A stretch of DNA of 64,000 bases from Rotaria socialis. Lineage: Eukaryota > Rotifera > Eurotatoria > Philodinida > Philodinidae. The notes under the pieces are model-generated. The model did not search any database. It was not told where the DNA came from and was given only the letters and a program-made list of their open reading frames with translations. How positions within the stretch are numbered: the first letter of the stretch is position 1; the number at the start of each line of letters is the position of its first letter. Location: positions 62,001 to 126,000 of the forward strand of contig CAJNYU010002675.1 of assembly GCA_905331475.1 (NCBI GenBank). Reading direction: 5' to 3'. Below are positions 48,879 to 60,704 of this stretch, piece after piece. The position numbers were made by a program, and so were the translations under genes.

Positions 48879-49200
48879 AGCAGTATTTTATCCAGGATTT
48901 CTGGGCATGTTAGATCTCAGCTTCAGTGCATGGGACCTAGATGGAACTTATGGGGGTCATATTGGAGCTAAATAATGAGATTTTGTGGAAAAGATTTTGT
49001 GATTGTAGTTTGCGAAAACAAAATAATTTTGTTGCTTGCCCAACCAGGAAATTATTTTGTTTTCGCAAACTACAATCACAATTTTTTTTCCACAAAACCT
49101 CATTATTTAGCTCCAATATGACCCCCATAAGTTCCAACTTGGTCCCATGCACCGAAGCTGAGATCTAACATACCCAGAAATCCTGCATAAAACACTGCTG
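48879..49200. repeat. Large near-perfect palindrome with mirror ORFs
   Basis: Arms of about 150 bases surround an 18-base loop near 49031-49048. Shared phrases include TGTTAGATCTCAGCTTC, GGAGCTAAATAATGAG and TTGCGAAAACAAAATAAT. Because the arms are so alike, almost the same 70-codon ORF reads on both strands; neither is considered a gene. A foldback-type element. Confidence 0.75.
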
Positions 49201-49499
49201 CAAAGACAATTAATGCAAAGAGTATACTATATACATTATCTAGATGAACCAATTGGAAATAAACTCCATATAATTCCTCGCCGGCAATTGATCGTTAATA
49301 TCTACTTCTTGTTATGGACGTCAGTGACAATATTTAAGAGACGTGTTGAACGCTTATCAAGAATGTTCGGAATTTTTTCAGAAGAATCTTGAATTTTTTG
49401 AAAAAAATAGGAATATAGGAAAAAAAGCTCAAAATAGTCTATAATAGGATCTATTTTTTAAATAAAGGAAATAGAGGATATATAGTACTGCTGCGAATC

Positions 49500-52030
49500 C
49501 AGTGCTTGTGTGACAATGAAATACAAGTTCAAACACGTACTGACGAAAATATTTGTAAACATAAAAATAATATTCATACTAATAAGGAACATATAAAAGT
49601 TATATCAGCTCAATTCATTTAAGTATATTTGATTCAGTTAATAACAATAGATCACAAGTTATGGTGTAAAATAGTTTGAAGGATTATCTTCTGTTTTGAA
49701 TAATAACATTCTTTGTGATTTGGCCTGATGGTTAAACCTATTGTAAATATTCAGACGAAGAATTTTCATAAAAGCTGAAAAATAGTGATTTGGCAAATTC
49801 ATGGAAATACTTCATGAACAAAGAAGAATCTTTACGCTATTACAATCTATCGCTACTCGATGGAAAGAACAAAAATAAATTCTTATCAAAAACAGTAGTT
49901 TTCACCATTAAAGTAAAGACTGATACTGTGTTTTTCTAGATATTTAGTTGATCAAGTAACAAAATTTCAAGAAACATTCGAAAATGTATTCATTTTGATT
50001 TATAATTAGTACATTTGTGTTAAAGTAGCTCACAGCTTTACGTCTTATACACACATATGATTTATTTATTTTTTTAACATGGCTAGAATGAATTCCATTA
50101 AGAAAATTAGTTACGAGACCCCAAGCGATGCTTCATATAAATATTCTATCCAGTGACGGCGGAGCCATTGAGACAGGTGAGGCTTGAGCCTCACCTAGTT
50201 TTCAGTAGATGAGGCTTAGCCTCACCTAGATTTCACAATATGAGACTCAGCCTCATTTGCTTTTGTACTGAATATTGCTATTATCTTGTTCTTGCATCAG
50301 AGTAGAAGCAAAGAAAACTAGTTTTCGGTATTTTCCAGTCTTCTTTTTTTATACTGACCATTTTTATTTTTACTGAAGTTCAATAAAAAGAAGACTTATT
50401 TACTACTTGATGTTTCTTAAAATTCCACGGTAGCAAAAAAATATGATGAGCCTCACCTAGCTTAATGACGCTCCGCCGCCCCTGATTCTATCTTCTGAAA
50501 AGTGAACAATACAAATAATTAGAATCTGTTATGGTGTAATCGATAAACCAAAAAAAATACATTTCTTTACTATATTCAATGTTTTTAATTTAGCAATAAT
50601 AATTCTTTTTAAATGAGTATAAAAAAACACATCAGTCCTATCGATCAGTAGATAGAAGATCATTAAAGTTTTCAATATCGAAAAAATTTTCATCATTTGT
50701 GTTTATTTGTTAGCACTCACATCAACATCATATAAAATCGGATATATGGAAAACTAATATTTTCATCGACGAATTTAAGATCAACTCTTGTTTGAATCGA
50801 ATATTTTCAACTAATGAATACACATACACAAAAACGATGTACTTGTATACTGACCGTTCTAGAACCTCCTTCGACACATTTTACTAAAGATTTAAAAGTT
50901 TATGGAATTTCTATTTTTGATTAATGCTTGAAATTTTCGTTAAAGATAAATTATTTGTTCAAATTAGATAATTTCTCAAAGCGACATCTTTTCTCATGTA
51001 GAAAACGCATGTAGTACATTCATTTATTTTTAACCAAAAATTTACTCTCTTCTCGTCATCTTGTGTAACGGGCGGTTGCCTAAGAATAAATTGCAATGAC
51101 GGTGTTTTTGCGCAAAAGAATAATATTTTTCGTAATAGAAAATTAGAGGAAAATGTACTAATGCTAAGTACAATGGAAAGGCGTTGTAGCTACAATACAA
51201 TATTTTGCACCCTTGAACTGTTTTCTATCAGCTGACTTATATATTCACTGAAGAAAGAAATTCAGTTTATGCATCTATCACGGAAATAAAAGGCTATTTT
51301 TAAATTGATTGAAAACGAGAGAATGATTAATATTAAATTTAATTAGAAATATTTTCTCTTTTACATTGTATCCTAAGAGAAGAATTATAAAAAAGAAATA
51401 ACTTCAATAAAAAGGATTATTTTTCCTCTTGAAAAATCCAGATGAAGTATTTTCGACCAACAGTACATACGATCTATTCAAAAGACATTTTTGGGAAAAA
51501 AAAATCATTATTATTGAAACTTCTAACTAGAGAGCTCGTTATTCGAATCGCTTTAAAAAAAGATTACTAAATTGTTCATTCAATCGAATCTCTCTTGTGA
51601 TTAATATGCATTAAAGCCTACATCTAGGAACGATATTGAACGTATCTATGACTCGGGCGATAAATCAAGATTCTTGAAAAACTATGTGTTCAATAATGAA
51701 AACTTCTCCACGATTATTTTTTACCTTTCTCTTATTTATTCACATTGACTTAACGATAGATTGCTTGAAGCTCTATCTGCTACTTTTTATTAGAGAACCT
51801 ATACTGGTGAATATCAATGAGAGTACATACATATTATCTCTAAGAATAGAAGCAATGAAAAATCAATATTAATTACGATAAGAGAGAATGTTTTTCTATT
51901 TGAAAATCGATGTAAAGATATAGACAAACTTCCAATCGAAACATTCATCGGAGAATAAATGAATCCAAATTCAACAATAAAATCTTTTCAAAATATACCC
52001 TTCAACAGTCGAATTCATATTACGAAAACG
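49500..52030 (+). repeat. Segmental duplication, block B
   Basis: Diverged direct copy of block A (39935-42115). It is longer mainly because a 333-base hAT-like element is inserted at 50152. No coding region recognised. Confidence 0.75.
50152..50484. mobile_element. hAT-like MITE with 8-base target duplication
   Basis: ATTCTATC occurs at 50144-50151 and 50485-50492. The ends are inverted: CAGTGACGGCGGAGCC on the left, CAGGGGCGGCGGAGCG as reverse complement on the right, with AGGTGAGGCT further in on both sides. Three GAGGCTNAGCCTCA-type hairpins lie in the left part. No ORF. CAGNGGCG ends and 8-base duplication are typical of hAT elements. Confidence 0.85.
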
Positions 52031-52484
52031 AAATTCATTAGTAAAAATGAGCAAACTCTTCAGTTTTGAATCTTCCCACACTCTCACTTTTCATCATGGT
52101 TTAGCTTCCTTAAGTTTCTCTGTAACTTTAAATTCATGCGTAAAGAGAAAAACATTCTTTCATGATATTGTGGCATTTATTTCAGAAAAAATTAAAATTT
52201 AGTAACAACGACCAATGAGACATTGGTTTATTGCAGCCTCGTCTTAAAAACTATGCCGGAATAAATAAACGAATTTAACATACCACTGAAAAGTAGTGAT
52301 AACATTCAAAAAAAGAATATTAATAAAAATTAATATACATAAAAGAAAAATTTTCCCACGTAGATTGATAATGAAAATACCATATATTTCAAAATAATTT
52401 AAATTTATTGATAAGCAGCGTAGGAGACATTAGAGAGACTATTACAAAAAAAAGACATACTCACATTTATTCACGCATTATATC
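52031..52484. other. Upstream region of the secreted low-complexity gene
   Basis: AT-rich with no recognised ORF; ends in the promoter listed separately. Confidence 0.5.
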
Positions 52485-52493
52485 TATATAAAA
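52485..52493 (+). promoter_or_regulatory. TATA box of the secreted low-complexity protein gene
   Basis: TATATAAAA lies 54 bases before the ATG at 52547, leaving room for a leader of about 25-30 bases. Confidence 0.5.
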
Positions 52494-52546
52494 ACTCGAT
52501 ATTAAGTTCTTATTCAATTACATTTCATTTGGTAAATACAATCAAA

Positions 52547-53770
52547 ATGCGTCTTCAAGTTAGTGTGAAATCCTCTTTTTTTTTCTTCTTCTACTGTTCA
52601 TGTCGATTTTGTTTTCATTAATAGGCTTTGTTTTTCTTGGTTTTCTTGGCCATCATCTATGAAAACCATTGCGAAGAAGGTGAGATCAATTAATTACTTG
52701 TTAATCTATTATTTCATTTTGTTTTCTTATATAGCAACTACATTAGCAGCGGCCGAAGAAGGTAAAAATAATTGCTAATATTATTCTAGGATAATAAATC
52801 TGTTCATTATGTAGTTGCAGATGATAAAAAAGATGCTGATGTGGCCGCACCTGCGAAATCTGATGTTAAGAAGGAAGACGATGAAGAAAAGTCACAAGAT
52901 AAGGTCGAAGAAAAAACCGATTCATCAGAAAAGAAACCAATCAAATCCAATAATGGCAAAAAGGCCAAATCTCCCGGAAAAAAGAAACTACGTGTAAGTA
53001 GTTTCATTTCATTTATTATGATTAAAGAGAAAAGAAATTTGTTTTTCTAATTACAGGGAAAATCGCCAGATTACCTTGGTCGTATGTATATCTATTTCCC
53101 AAATAAAGCTACAACTGGTAAAAAACCAAAACCAACGAAAGTTACGTTTCCCGTTGCTCGTTATGATCGTCGTCGATTTCGTATATATTTATTTTTTTCA
53201 TTTTTAAACTGTAGGTATAGACGTTTTTTCTTTTTTTCGTAGCTAAATTCGGTCCACTCTATACTTTTCTTCCTTGGTTGCCAATCTATGTTGAACCTCG
53301 ATCAAAACAAACTATTATCTATTCACCAGTTGGCGGTGGTAAATATTCATCATTTTCTTTTTTTTTTGTTTTACTTAAATTTGAATTATTTAATTTTTTC
53401 TTGTAGTTTATATTCTTCCACCAGTAGTTAACTTCTATGGCGATATTTATTCAGTTGCTGAACTTATTGCAAACGGTTATGCAAGTTTAGTTAGTACCGG
53501 CGCTCCACCACCACCTTCTGTTGATGTTTCATCGTTGGTACAAACTGGTTCATGTAAATTCCTGTCTATTTTCAGCCAAATTCTTTCATATTCTTGTTTT
53601 TCTTTATACAAATAGTCGGCGGCACTAGTGGACCAACTGTAAATCCAAATACTGGTGGATTTACTGGAGCTGTTACAAGTGATATTCGCGGATATCCAGC
53701 TACATCTTTTTCATATCCATACGGAGCAAATTATGGTTATCAACAGCAACAGCAAAATGCAGGATACTAG
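52547..53770 (+). CDS. Secreted low-complexity protein, eight exons
   Basis: Exons: 52547-52558, 52625-52679, 52735-52761, 52821-52993, 53057-53180, 53243-53338, 53407-53553, 53616-53770; every intron is a GT-AG of about 55-70 bases and the frame holds throughout (262 residues). Residues 1-22 form a signal peptide (MRLQALFFLVFLAIIYENHC). An Asp/Glu/Lys-rich section follows, then a basic Lys/Pro part, a more regular hydrophobic part (LPWLPIYVEPRSKQTIIYSP, ILPPVVNFYGDIYSVAELI) and a Gly/Tyr/Gln-rich tail (QQQQQNAGY). Not recognised. The composition suggests an extracellular matrix, mucus or tube-type secretion. Codon 4 is the end of the first coding exon. Confidence 0.8.
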
Positions 53771-54960
53771 AACATGAATCAGTCATAATGATCAGATGAA
53801 AATTATCCGATGAACATTTCATAAGCTGCTTGTTAAACAAGAAGGATATGCATTAGATTTCATACGTATATATTTTAACCTTCACACACGCATGTACTTT
53901 GTTCGTTTTTTTTTCTTCTTCTTCTTCTTCTTTTTTCTGCTGCCGAATCAATAAAAAACAGAGAAATATAACTGAAAGAATTTTTTTCTTCTTATTTTAC
54001 ATAACATTAAAAGCATCAAGGTATATTCGAAGAGAGAACGAAAGAACTAATACGTACTTTTTAAAGCAGTTTGTTTTTTAGCGCCGTAAAAAAAGTGATT
54101 TTGCCGTGTGCGTCACAAAAAATAGTAAATTTGTAAAATGGCTTCAATTATGTTGCTTGGTCGGAGAGTAAACATGTTCATGAGTGAATCACTTACAGAC
54201 GTCGACTTTGCATGTATTTTTTTTTGAGTGCTCAATAACATGAAAAGTATCTGAACTTATTTCAATTGAGCACAAGGTCGCAGCCTACGTTTAAAAAGTC
54301 AATGTTAGGAATCGAATGTGTGACATTTAAGAGAGTGAATGATCTCAATAATAGTAAATCATAAGGAGCTTTTTAATGCTTAATGGTGTGTTCAAGCGTT
54401 AGTAGAGACGAAAGAATAAGAGTTTTGATATTGCATAGAAAACGAGCGAGGAGGAAATTTGAAATCTGTAGAGCAAAATTATTATATCGAGATTTTTCTC
54501 TGTCAAGCGACCTTGAGAGAAATGCTGGAGTTATGCCATAGAAGTAAAATAGCGTAACTGTAATAAGTCAGACGCATGCAACATAAGTAAGAATATGTTC
54601 TTGTAAGACAAAAACTTTCATTTAATCATATTCTGATCTCATAATGAGAGCAATTTATCAATGTATAAATAACAAAAAGTTTAACACGTGAGTATATTTT
54701 ATTAACATATGACAAAACAAGTTTGGTGTGCGATGTTAATATTTGTTTTATGTAAATTGACTCGAAATATTTGTCATCAGTTGTATCTCATGTTTCTGAT
54801 TATAATTGAATCCTGTCAATAATCAGAGGTTGAGTAGATTGAAACTCAATTTCATAGATTATAATTCAATAATAAAGTTATTCACTGTGACCAGTAGAGA
54901 TTAAATATTCATAAAAAAATAGTAATTTTAAATATTTCTCATTTTAGTTTAGAGTAAAAA
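53771..54960. other. Spacer upstream of the seven-pass membrane protein
   Basis: Begins with a 3' flank rich in CTT/TTC runs (53910-53940). No coding region recognised. Confidence 0.45.
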
Positions 54961-55758
54961 ATGGACATGATTTTAGCAGCAGACGAAAATATTTTTTCAT
55001 CACAAATTCAATCGATAATAATTCATTTATTATCAACAATATTTAGCGCACTGGTTATATCAGTTGGACTTGTAGTTTCAACTGAGATTTCGGGCTATAA
55101 TTTAGAAACAATGTATTATCCCGTTAATAAAGTGACTTGTACATGCGATTGTTGGGATGGATATTTTCGAGGTAAATTTCCACGTGGTCATTATAAAATA
55201 TTTTATTTTAATTATGAACAATCAATTATTATTCTATTATGCATTCTTCTTTTCTATGGTGAACTTCTACGAAAATTTTTATTTAAAATAATATTTAATA
55301 GAGAATTAATTTTATTATTGTTGATTCCATCTGTTTATTCGAATTTCTATGGCATATGGTCAATTATTAATTATATCAACGATCAAGATTACGACCGAAT
55401 GTTAAAATCTCAAAGTTATTTTTCGCTAACAGAACTTATTGCTACATTTATATTTTATCAATGTTTAACGATGAAAAGTAGAATACCATCCTGGTTGATT
55501 TATTTCCTATGTACAATATCTTGTCTACATATTTTTCTTGCTTTCGGTGAACTCAATCTTGATCAAATGGGAAGAAATTTTGCGCTTGTTTTATCTGATA
55601 TCATAAGTCTGATTTGGATTATAATAATGCTTATTAAAAATCCTCGATTAAAACCAAATTTAAGAACAACATCCATATGGTTATTTGTTGCTTTATGTTT
55701 GTGGCTATTCTATCATTTTGTTTGCCAATTTCGGGAAGAAAACGGAAATTACTTGTAA
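54961..55758 (+). CDS. Seven-pass membrane protein of unknown family
   Basis: Single exon, 265 codons. Hydrophobic segments at about residues 17-41, 83-103, 115-138, 152-170, 175-196, 205-225 and 236-256. A loop between the first two has a Cys cluster, TCTCDCWDGYFRGKFPRGHYK. The overall plan recalls Frag1/DRAM/Sfk1-type or TMEM proteins, but no signature was recognised and no function is offered. Intact, ordinary base composition. Confidence 0.65.
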   Translation: MDMILAADENIFSSQIQSIIIHLLSTIFSALVISVGLVVSTEISGYNLETMYYPVNKVTCTCDCWDGYFRGKFPRGHYKIFYFNYEQSIIILLCILLFYGELLRKFLFKIIFNRELILLLLIPSVYSNFYGIWSIINYINDQDYDRMLKSQSYFSLTELIATFIFYQCLTMKSRIPSWLIYFLCTISCLHIFLAFGELNLDQMGRNFALVLSDIISLIWIIIMLIKNPRLKPNLRTTSIWLFVALCLWLFYHFVCQFREENGNYL

Positions 55759-58572
55759 ATTTTAATTGCACACCGAATAAATAGAATAATGAAAAAACAA
55801 ATATTTACGATTCTACATGGGAAGATTTTCTGCGATGCATTGAAGATAAAGTTGTCCGGGAACATATTTTTATAGTCACAACCTTGGCGTAGTTTGATTC
55901 ATAGTCTCATCCGATAAATTTCTCACTTACAAAAAAAGTAACTTTCAGTCAGGTTAGAAAAAGCCTTGAAGCTGTGTTAGAAACATAGTGAAATATCAAA
56001 AACGAATTTTCTGGTTTATTGAATACCTTGAGAAAAAAATTCTGTGATTTGGCTGCCTGAAAAATACTAAAGAATTCAGTGAAATGACTTCTAGTGCATT
56101 GAGACGACCTCTAGCAGGTTTTTACTAGTCTCATCAGAGGTTTCTGTTTTAAGCCTATTATCATATGGAACTCCGGATGTTGTGTTTTGATCAGTGCAAT
56201 TGATTTGGTCTTTTCTCTAAATACCTTTGATCTTCTGCAAGCGAAGGCTCGGAATCGTTTTTTTGTTTAACAAACTTTCATGAAAATATATCGGTATTTG
56301 TTGAAACATATTCTAAATTTCAACCTCATGTCAAATGAAATCTTTAGACATGCACAGCGACGTTTTATTGTTTCATTAAATAATGCAATATGAAATCGAA
56401 AAGGAAATTAGTGTTTTTCTTTTATCAAGATTTTTTTTCTTGCTGAAACAAAGATTTAAAACTCCTGTTGACCGAATATTGATTGTTCGCACAATGGGCA
56501 CATCGCATGTGATGCATTAACCACAAACTACAGGAGAGCTAACTTGATCTTCTGACGGAGCACCGGATCCTCAATTTTCCTACTAAATAGAACACTTCGG
56601 AATGGAGTTTATTTTAATAATTACAAGTGATATGGCCATTATGGAAAAGAAAAAAATAGGGTTCTCATAGTCAGAATATTATCTCATTTTAAATCCGATA
56701 CAATGGCTGATGTGTAATATTACATTAAGTAAAAGAGAATTACTTCTCTATTCGCAATAAGGTTGTAAAACTATAACATTCTTGTCAGTAGCAAATAAAT
56801 AAATAAATAAATAAATCATAAATCCTTTGATTCGTGGGCAAATTATTCTTTACAAATGTCATCAACTTGCGATGCAACATTTTTAAGGATTTCTTTTATT
56901 CGTCAGTAGAAAAAAAAACGGGAGTACTTGAAACGAAAGAAATAACGAAATTCTCTTATGAAACTGTTTGTTTCGTTTATTTTTCGACGTCGTCGTATTC
57001 ATTTTTGAGACAGTAGAAGACAAGTATTTTATTTCGTTTATTTGTAGAATAATCTGACTTGAAGAGCTCAATCAATCGATTGTTTTAACAAAACATGTGC
57101 ATAGCAGAATTTCACGTTCGATAAAAAATAATCTCATTTTTTCTTATCAAAGCAGTTGAAAATCAGATTTCTTTATTAATTTTTTGATCCAGTAACCTTG
57201 AGTAGTAGAAGTAGTTTTCACAGAAGAAACAATAATATTTTCGTTACTCTATTTCTTAGATTGACATATGACGATGGAGTCGATTTATATATCTTATCAA
57301 CAAAATGTATTGAACGTATTTCGCAAATATCTATAGAAATAATTAGTTACCGCTTAGATTTCCTATGGGAAACTTTACTATGTATATTATAGCCAAGGGA
57401 AGCCATCCATAAAAGACGCTCAGAAATTTCGTTCGCTTTAAAAATCATTTTTTAGAAGCCTAAACGTTGAAATAATTGAATACGAAGTAACGCACGTGGG
57501 TAGTCGAGCATGAACTCTGTTAGACTTTCGAGAACTGACAGCATTCAAAACTTTCCCTTTCACTATTTTCTGTCCTCTAGAATGCGAAATATTTATAAGA
57601 ACAAACTTTAAAAAAACATTTCTTTACTAGACGTCGAGCAGAGTTTCGAAAATTCGATTTTTAGCAGGCCGTTCTTTATGGATGGTCTCAACTTGTATGT
57701 TAAATGGATTTAATCCAAATTTCGTTTTCTTTAAGTATATTTGATCGTTTTTTTTTTGTATGCCTTCTTTACATATTTAGATAATAAATATGGTACGTAT
57801 ATGTTTGACAATATTATATGCACTTTATTATTGAGTGATACTCATCTATATATGAAACGTATATCCAATATGCATGATAAGGTAAACTGAGCTTATAGAG
57901 ATTTATCCGTTCACAAGCAATTTAAAATTTCGTTTCTCTTTTAGTGATTTTTAGGTTCTTTTTTCTAGCCTTTATTGGTTGTTCGTCGTATTAATATTTT
58001 TTGATACTTAGACGATAGCATTTGCTGATAAATAAGCATTTAAGAATAACTATGATAGAAATCGGTTCGAAAGACAAAAAGTGCATATTATATGTCTTTC
58101 TTTATTAATCTTATCCGGATCATCAACGTCATTAAATAGGCCCTTGAGAGTTCTTGAAAGAAGAAGAAAAAGAAAAAAAAAATCTCTAATCCGAAATAGA
58201 ATATCTATTAACAATTCAGTTGAAGCGATGAATTAATATCGATTGATAAATTTTATTGCGTAAATTGTACCCTATTCTGTTTTCTGTTAATTGTTTCTTA
58301 GCCATAACACCTGTCCCATGACCGTATGCACTCACAATCATGCATCATTATTTTTCTTTTGCTTATATATTTAATAGAAATTATGACGACTGACATAAGA
58401 AAAAAGGTATTGACTAATTGGCATACGTGGTGGTATTGCATCTGGCTATATTCCCTTGTTTTTCTCCTTTTATTTCGTTTCTTGTGTGCGAGCGAGCGAA
58501 CGAGAGAGGGAGAGCGAGATTTGATCTAATTATATAACTTCTTTTAGATGCTCTGATTTAATTAAAATTCAA
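55759..58572. other. Long gene-free stretch
   Basis: No convincing coding region in 2.8 kb. Contains an AAAT microsatellite (56793-56816) and a possible inverted-repeat element at 57402-57686 whose ends read CCATCCATAAAAGACG and CCATCCATAAAGAACG (reverse complement). Confidence 0.45.
57402..57686. repeat. Possible small element with CCATCCATAAA inverted ends
   Basis: Inverted ends of about 15 bases (one gap) about 285 bases apart. No target duplication recognised and no ORF inside. Confidence 0.35.
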
Positions 58573-59706
58573 ATGGCAACAAATATTATTATTATTAATA
58601 GCCCATCAGATGATGAAGATTCGAAATCTGAAATCGAACAGCGTCGGCTATTACGTCCGCCATCACCATCAGATATACCACAGAAAACTTTCAAACCACT
58701 TCCACAGACTATAATTAGATCGATTGAAAACAATCGAAAACAACGTTTTCCTCATTCGCGTTCGACTTCAGATTTTTATACTATTCAACAGTCATCAATC
58801 GATACAACTGATGATGATATCGATGATAATTATGAAACAACAACAACGACGACGACAACAAATTCAAGTCGAAAACGTTTATTAGCTTTAACTCGTATTA
58901 AACGATCGCCATCAGATGTTCGTGTTACTTTATTTCCTAATGAAAATGTAACAAAAAGATCGGCTGTAGTAAAAAGTTCAAATGAAATTCATAGTTCCGA
59001 TCAATCGCTGGATGACATTAAATCTCCCAAACAAAAAAGCACGGAACATCGACTCAATCGTCGAATTCATACATCATTGTCTTCGGCGACATTACGTTCA
59101 ATACGTCGAAATCTATCGGCACAAAGTCTCGTTCAACGTTCAAATCGTCGACAGACATATTATCTATCAAGAAATTCAAAATGGCATTTTGTTCGCAATC
59201 ATTTACATGATGTTGCTATGATGAGTCAACCCTACGCACGTATGAAAGCAATTGAGCGTAATCTACGTTGGATGCATCTACGTGAAGAAATATGTAAGCA
59301 AGTACTGGACATGCGTGAAATATCAATACTTCGCCAACAAGATGATGGAATAGTGAAAAAACACCCTAAGACTGGTTTTGATTTAAAATCTATCTCTCCG
59401 AATGAAGTTGTGTATGTTGAACACGATGGTCAAATTCATTCGATGGGCATACGCGATCTTGTTGTAGGTCGTTTTATTCGGGACAAACAGATGACATTAG
59501 ATGCATGGGCTCAATTAGATGCAAGAAGAAAAATTCAAGTCCAACAAGATATATTAAAACAGCAAGAAGGAAGAGCTCGTTTGAAAAGGCATATCGCGTT
59601 CTCATTTTGTTTATGTAATTTATCGTTTATTATTCTTATGTTTGCTGCTATGTTCGTTTTTGCTACAACGGTTATAGTTGAATTGAGATCGAAAGAATTC
59701 CTTTGA
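58573..59706 (+). CDS. Hypothetical protein with C-terminal membrane anchor
   Basis: Single exon, 377 codons from ATG. Residues 1-190 are Ser/Thr/Arg-rich and probably disordered, with a Thr run (about 89-96). Residues 200-340 are helical and better ordered (MKAIERNLRWMHLREEICKQ, DLVVGRFIRDKQMTLDAW). One strongly hydrophobic segment lies near the end (FCLCNLSFIILMFAAMFVFA, about 346-366), followed by a short tail, as in tail-anchored or type II proteins. No signal peptide. Not recognised. An upstream non-coding exon is possible. Confidence 0.65.
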   Translation: MATNIIIINSPSDDEDSKSEIEQRRLLRPPSPSDIPQKTFKPLPQTIIRSIENNRKQRFPHSRSTSDFYTIQQSSIDTTDDDIDDNYETTTTTTTTNSSRKRLLALTRIKRSPSDVRVTLFPNENVTKRSAVVKSSNEIHSSDQSLDDIKSPKQKSTEHRLNRRIHTSLSSATLRSIRRNLSAQSLVQRSNRRQTYYLSRNSKWHFVRNHLHDVAMMSQPYARMKAIERNLRWMHLREEICKQVLDMREISILRQQDDGIVKKHPKTGFDLKSISPNEVVYVEHDGQIHSMGIRDLVVGRFIRDKQMTLDAWAQLDARRKIQVQQDILKQQEGRARLKRHIAFSFCLCNLSFIILMFAAMFVFATTVIVELRSKEFL

Positions 59707-60704
59707 CCGAAAAAGAAAATCAATCTCAAATTCTGAGAAAATAATTCTATTCAATTATTTCGTTGAGCTATGTGTAGAAGTTAAAGAAATTAATTTCTTA
59801 TGAAATATTGCATGTTAACAAAAAAAAGACCACGTTGTTTTATTCTATTTCAATGACAAAAAGAAAGAAGCCGGAAAAACTAATTATTTCTTAATGCGTA
59901 TATTGACACAAATATTTAGTATTGTAAAAAACATACAAGTTTCTTAAATTTTAATATATGTCAGATTTTTCTAATTAATAAAATCACATCTATTAGTATA
60001 TTTATTCGAATATTTGACGAGTAGTTGAATAATCCAATTGTAAGCAAAGGTCTACACTTAATTTCACACGACATTCTTGTGTTTATTGTTTTCGTTTCGT
60101 GCACGCTTCTATCTACATCTAGAGTAGAGAAACTATACAATGTCTAGCAGATGTTTTATTTGTGTTGGGCTATCACAAATACAGCTGACACTTCCGTCTC
60201 TAAATTCAACAACAAGAACAATCTTTTCTTTGTTTTCTCTCTTACCGTTTACCAACATATTGATTCCTCAGTCTGTCTGTCATTCTTCTTGTTCTTTTTT
60301 CTTGTTCTTCTTCTCACCATCACCATCACCACTATCGACACCGACATATACAATAAAGTATTCGTTTCTTTTCAACTACCCCACACGCAGGCACGCGCAC
60401 TCTTCCTTATTGTTTCACTAAGGCGGACCGTTTTTAAACTTGCAAGTGAAGAGTGCTTGTCTTCATTTTTAACAAGCCGATTGGCATCAATCAGTAGATT
60501 AAGCTTATGAATCATTCTACTCTCTAGTGGGTGTGTGCGTGTCTGCTTTACATTGATGAAAAACATACCGAGAAAAAATCTAAAATAGTCGATGTTCGCC
60601 GACGTCACCGACGATTCATAATCTTAATAGCTACCTTACTTTTTTCTCTCTTCTTTCATACTGATCGCGCTCGTTTTGTGTGTGTGCGTGTGCATACTTG
60701 AAAT
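59707..60704. other. Spacer and 5' flank of the ankyrin gene
   Basis: Pyrimidine-rich DNA (60210-60330) and GT-rich runs (60528-60545, 60675-60695), probably the promoter and leader of the ankyrin gene. Short ORFs here look like chance. Confidence 0.45.

Noticed and set aside
48937..49168. Overlapping 70-codon ORFs on both strands
   Set aside because: They are the two arms of one palindrome.
60140..60510. Phe/Ser-rich ORFs before the ankyrin gene
   Set aside because: Pyrimidine-rich leader sequence in several frames; no domain or conserved composition.
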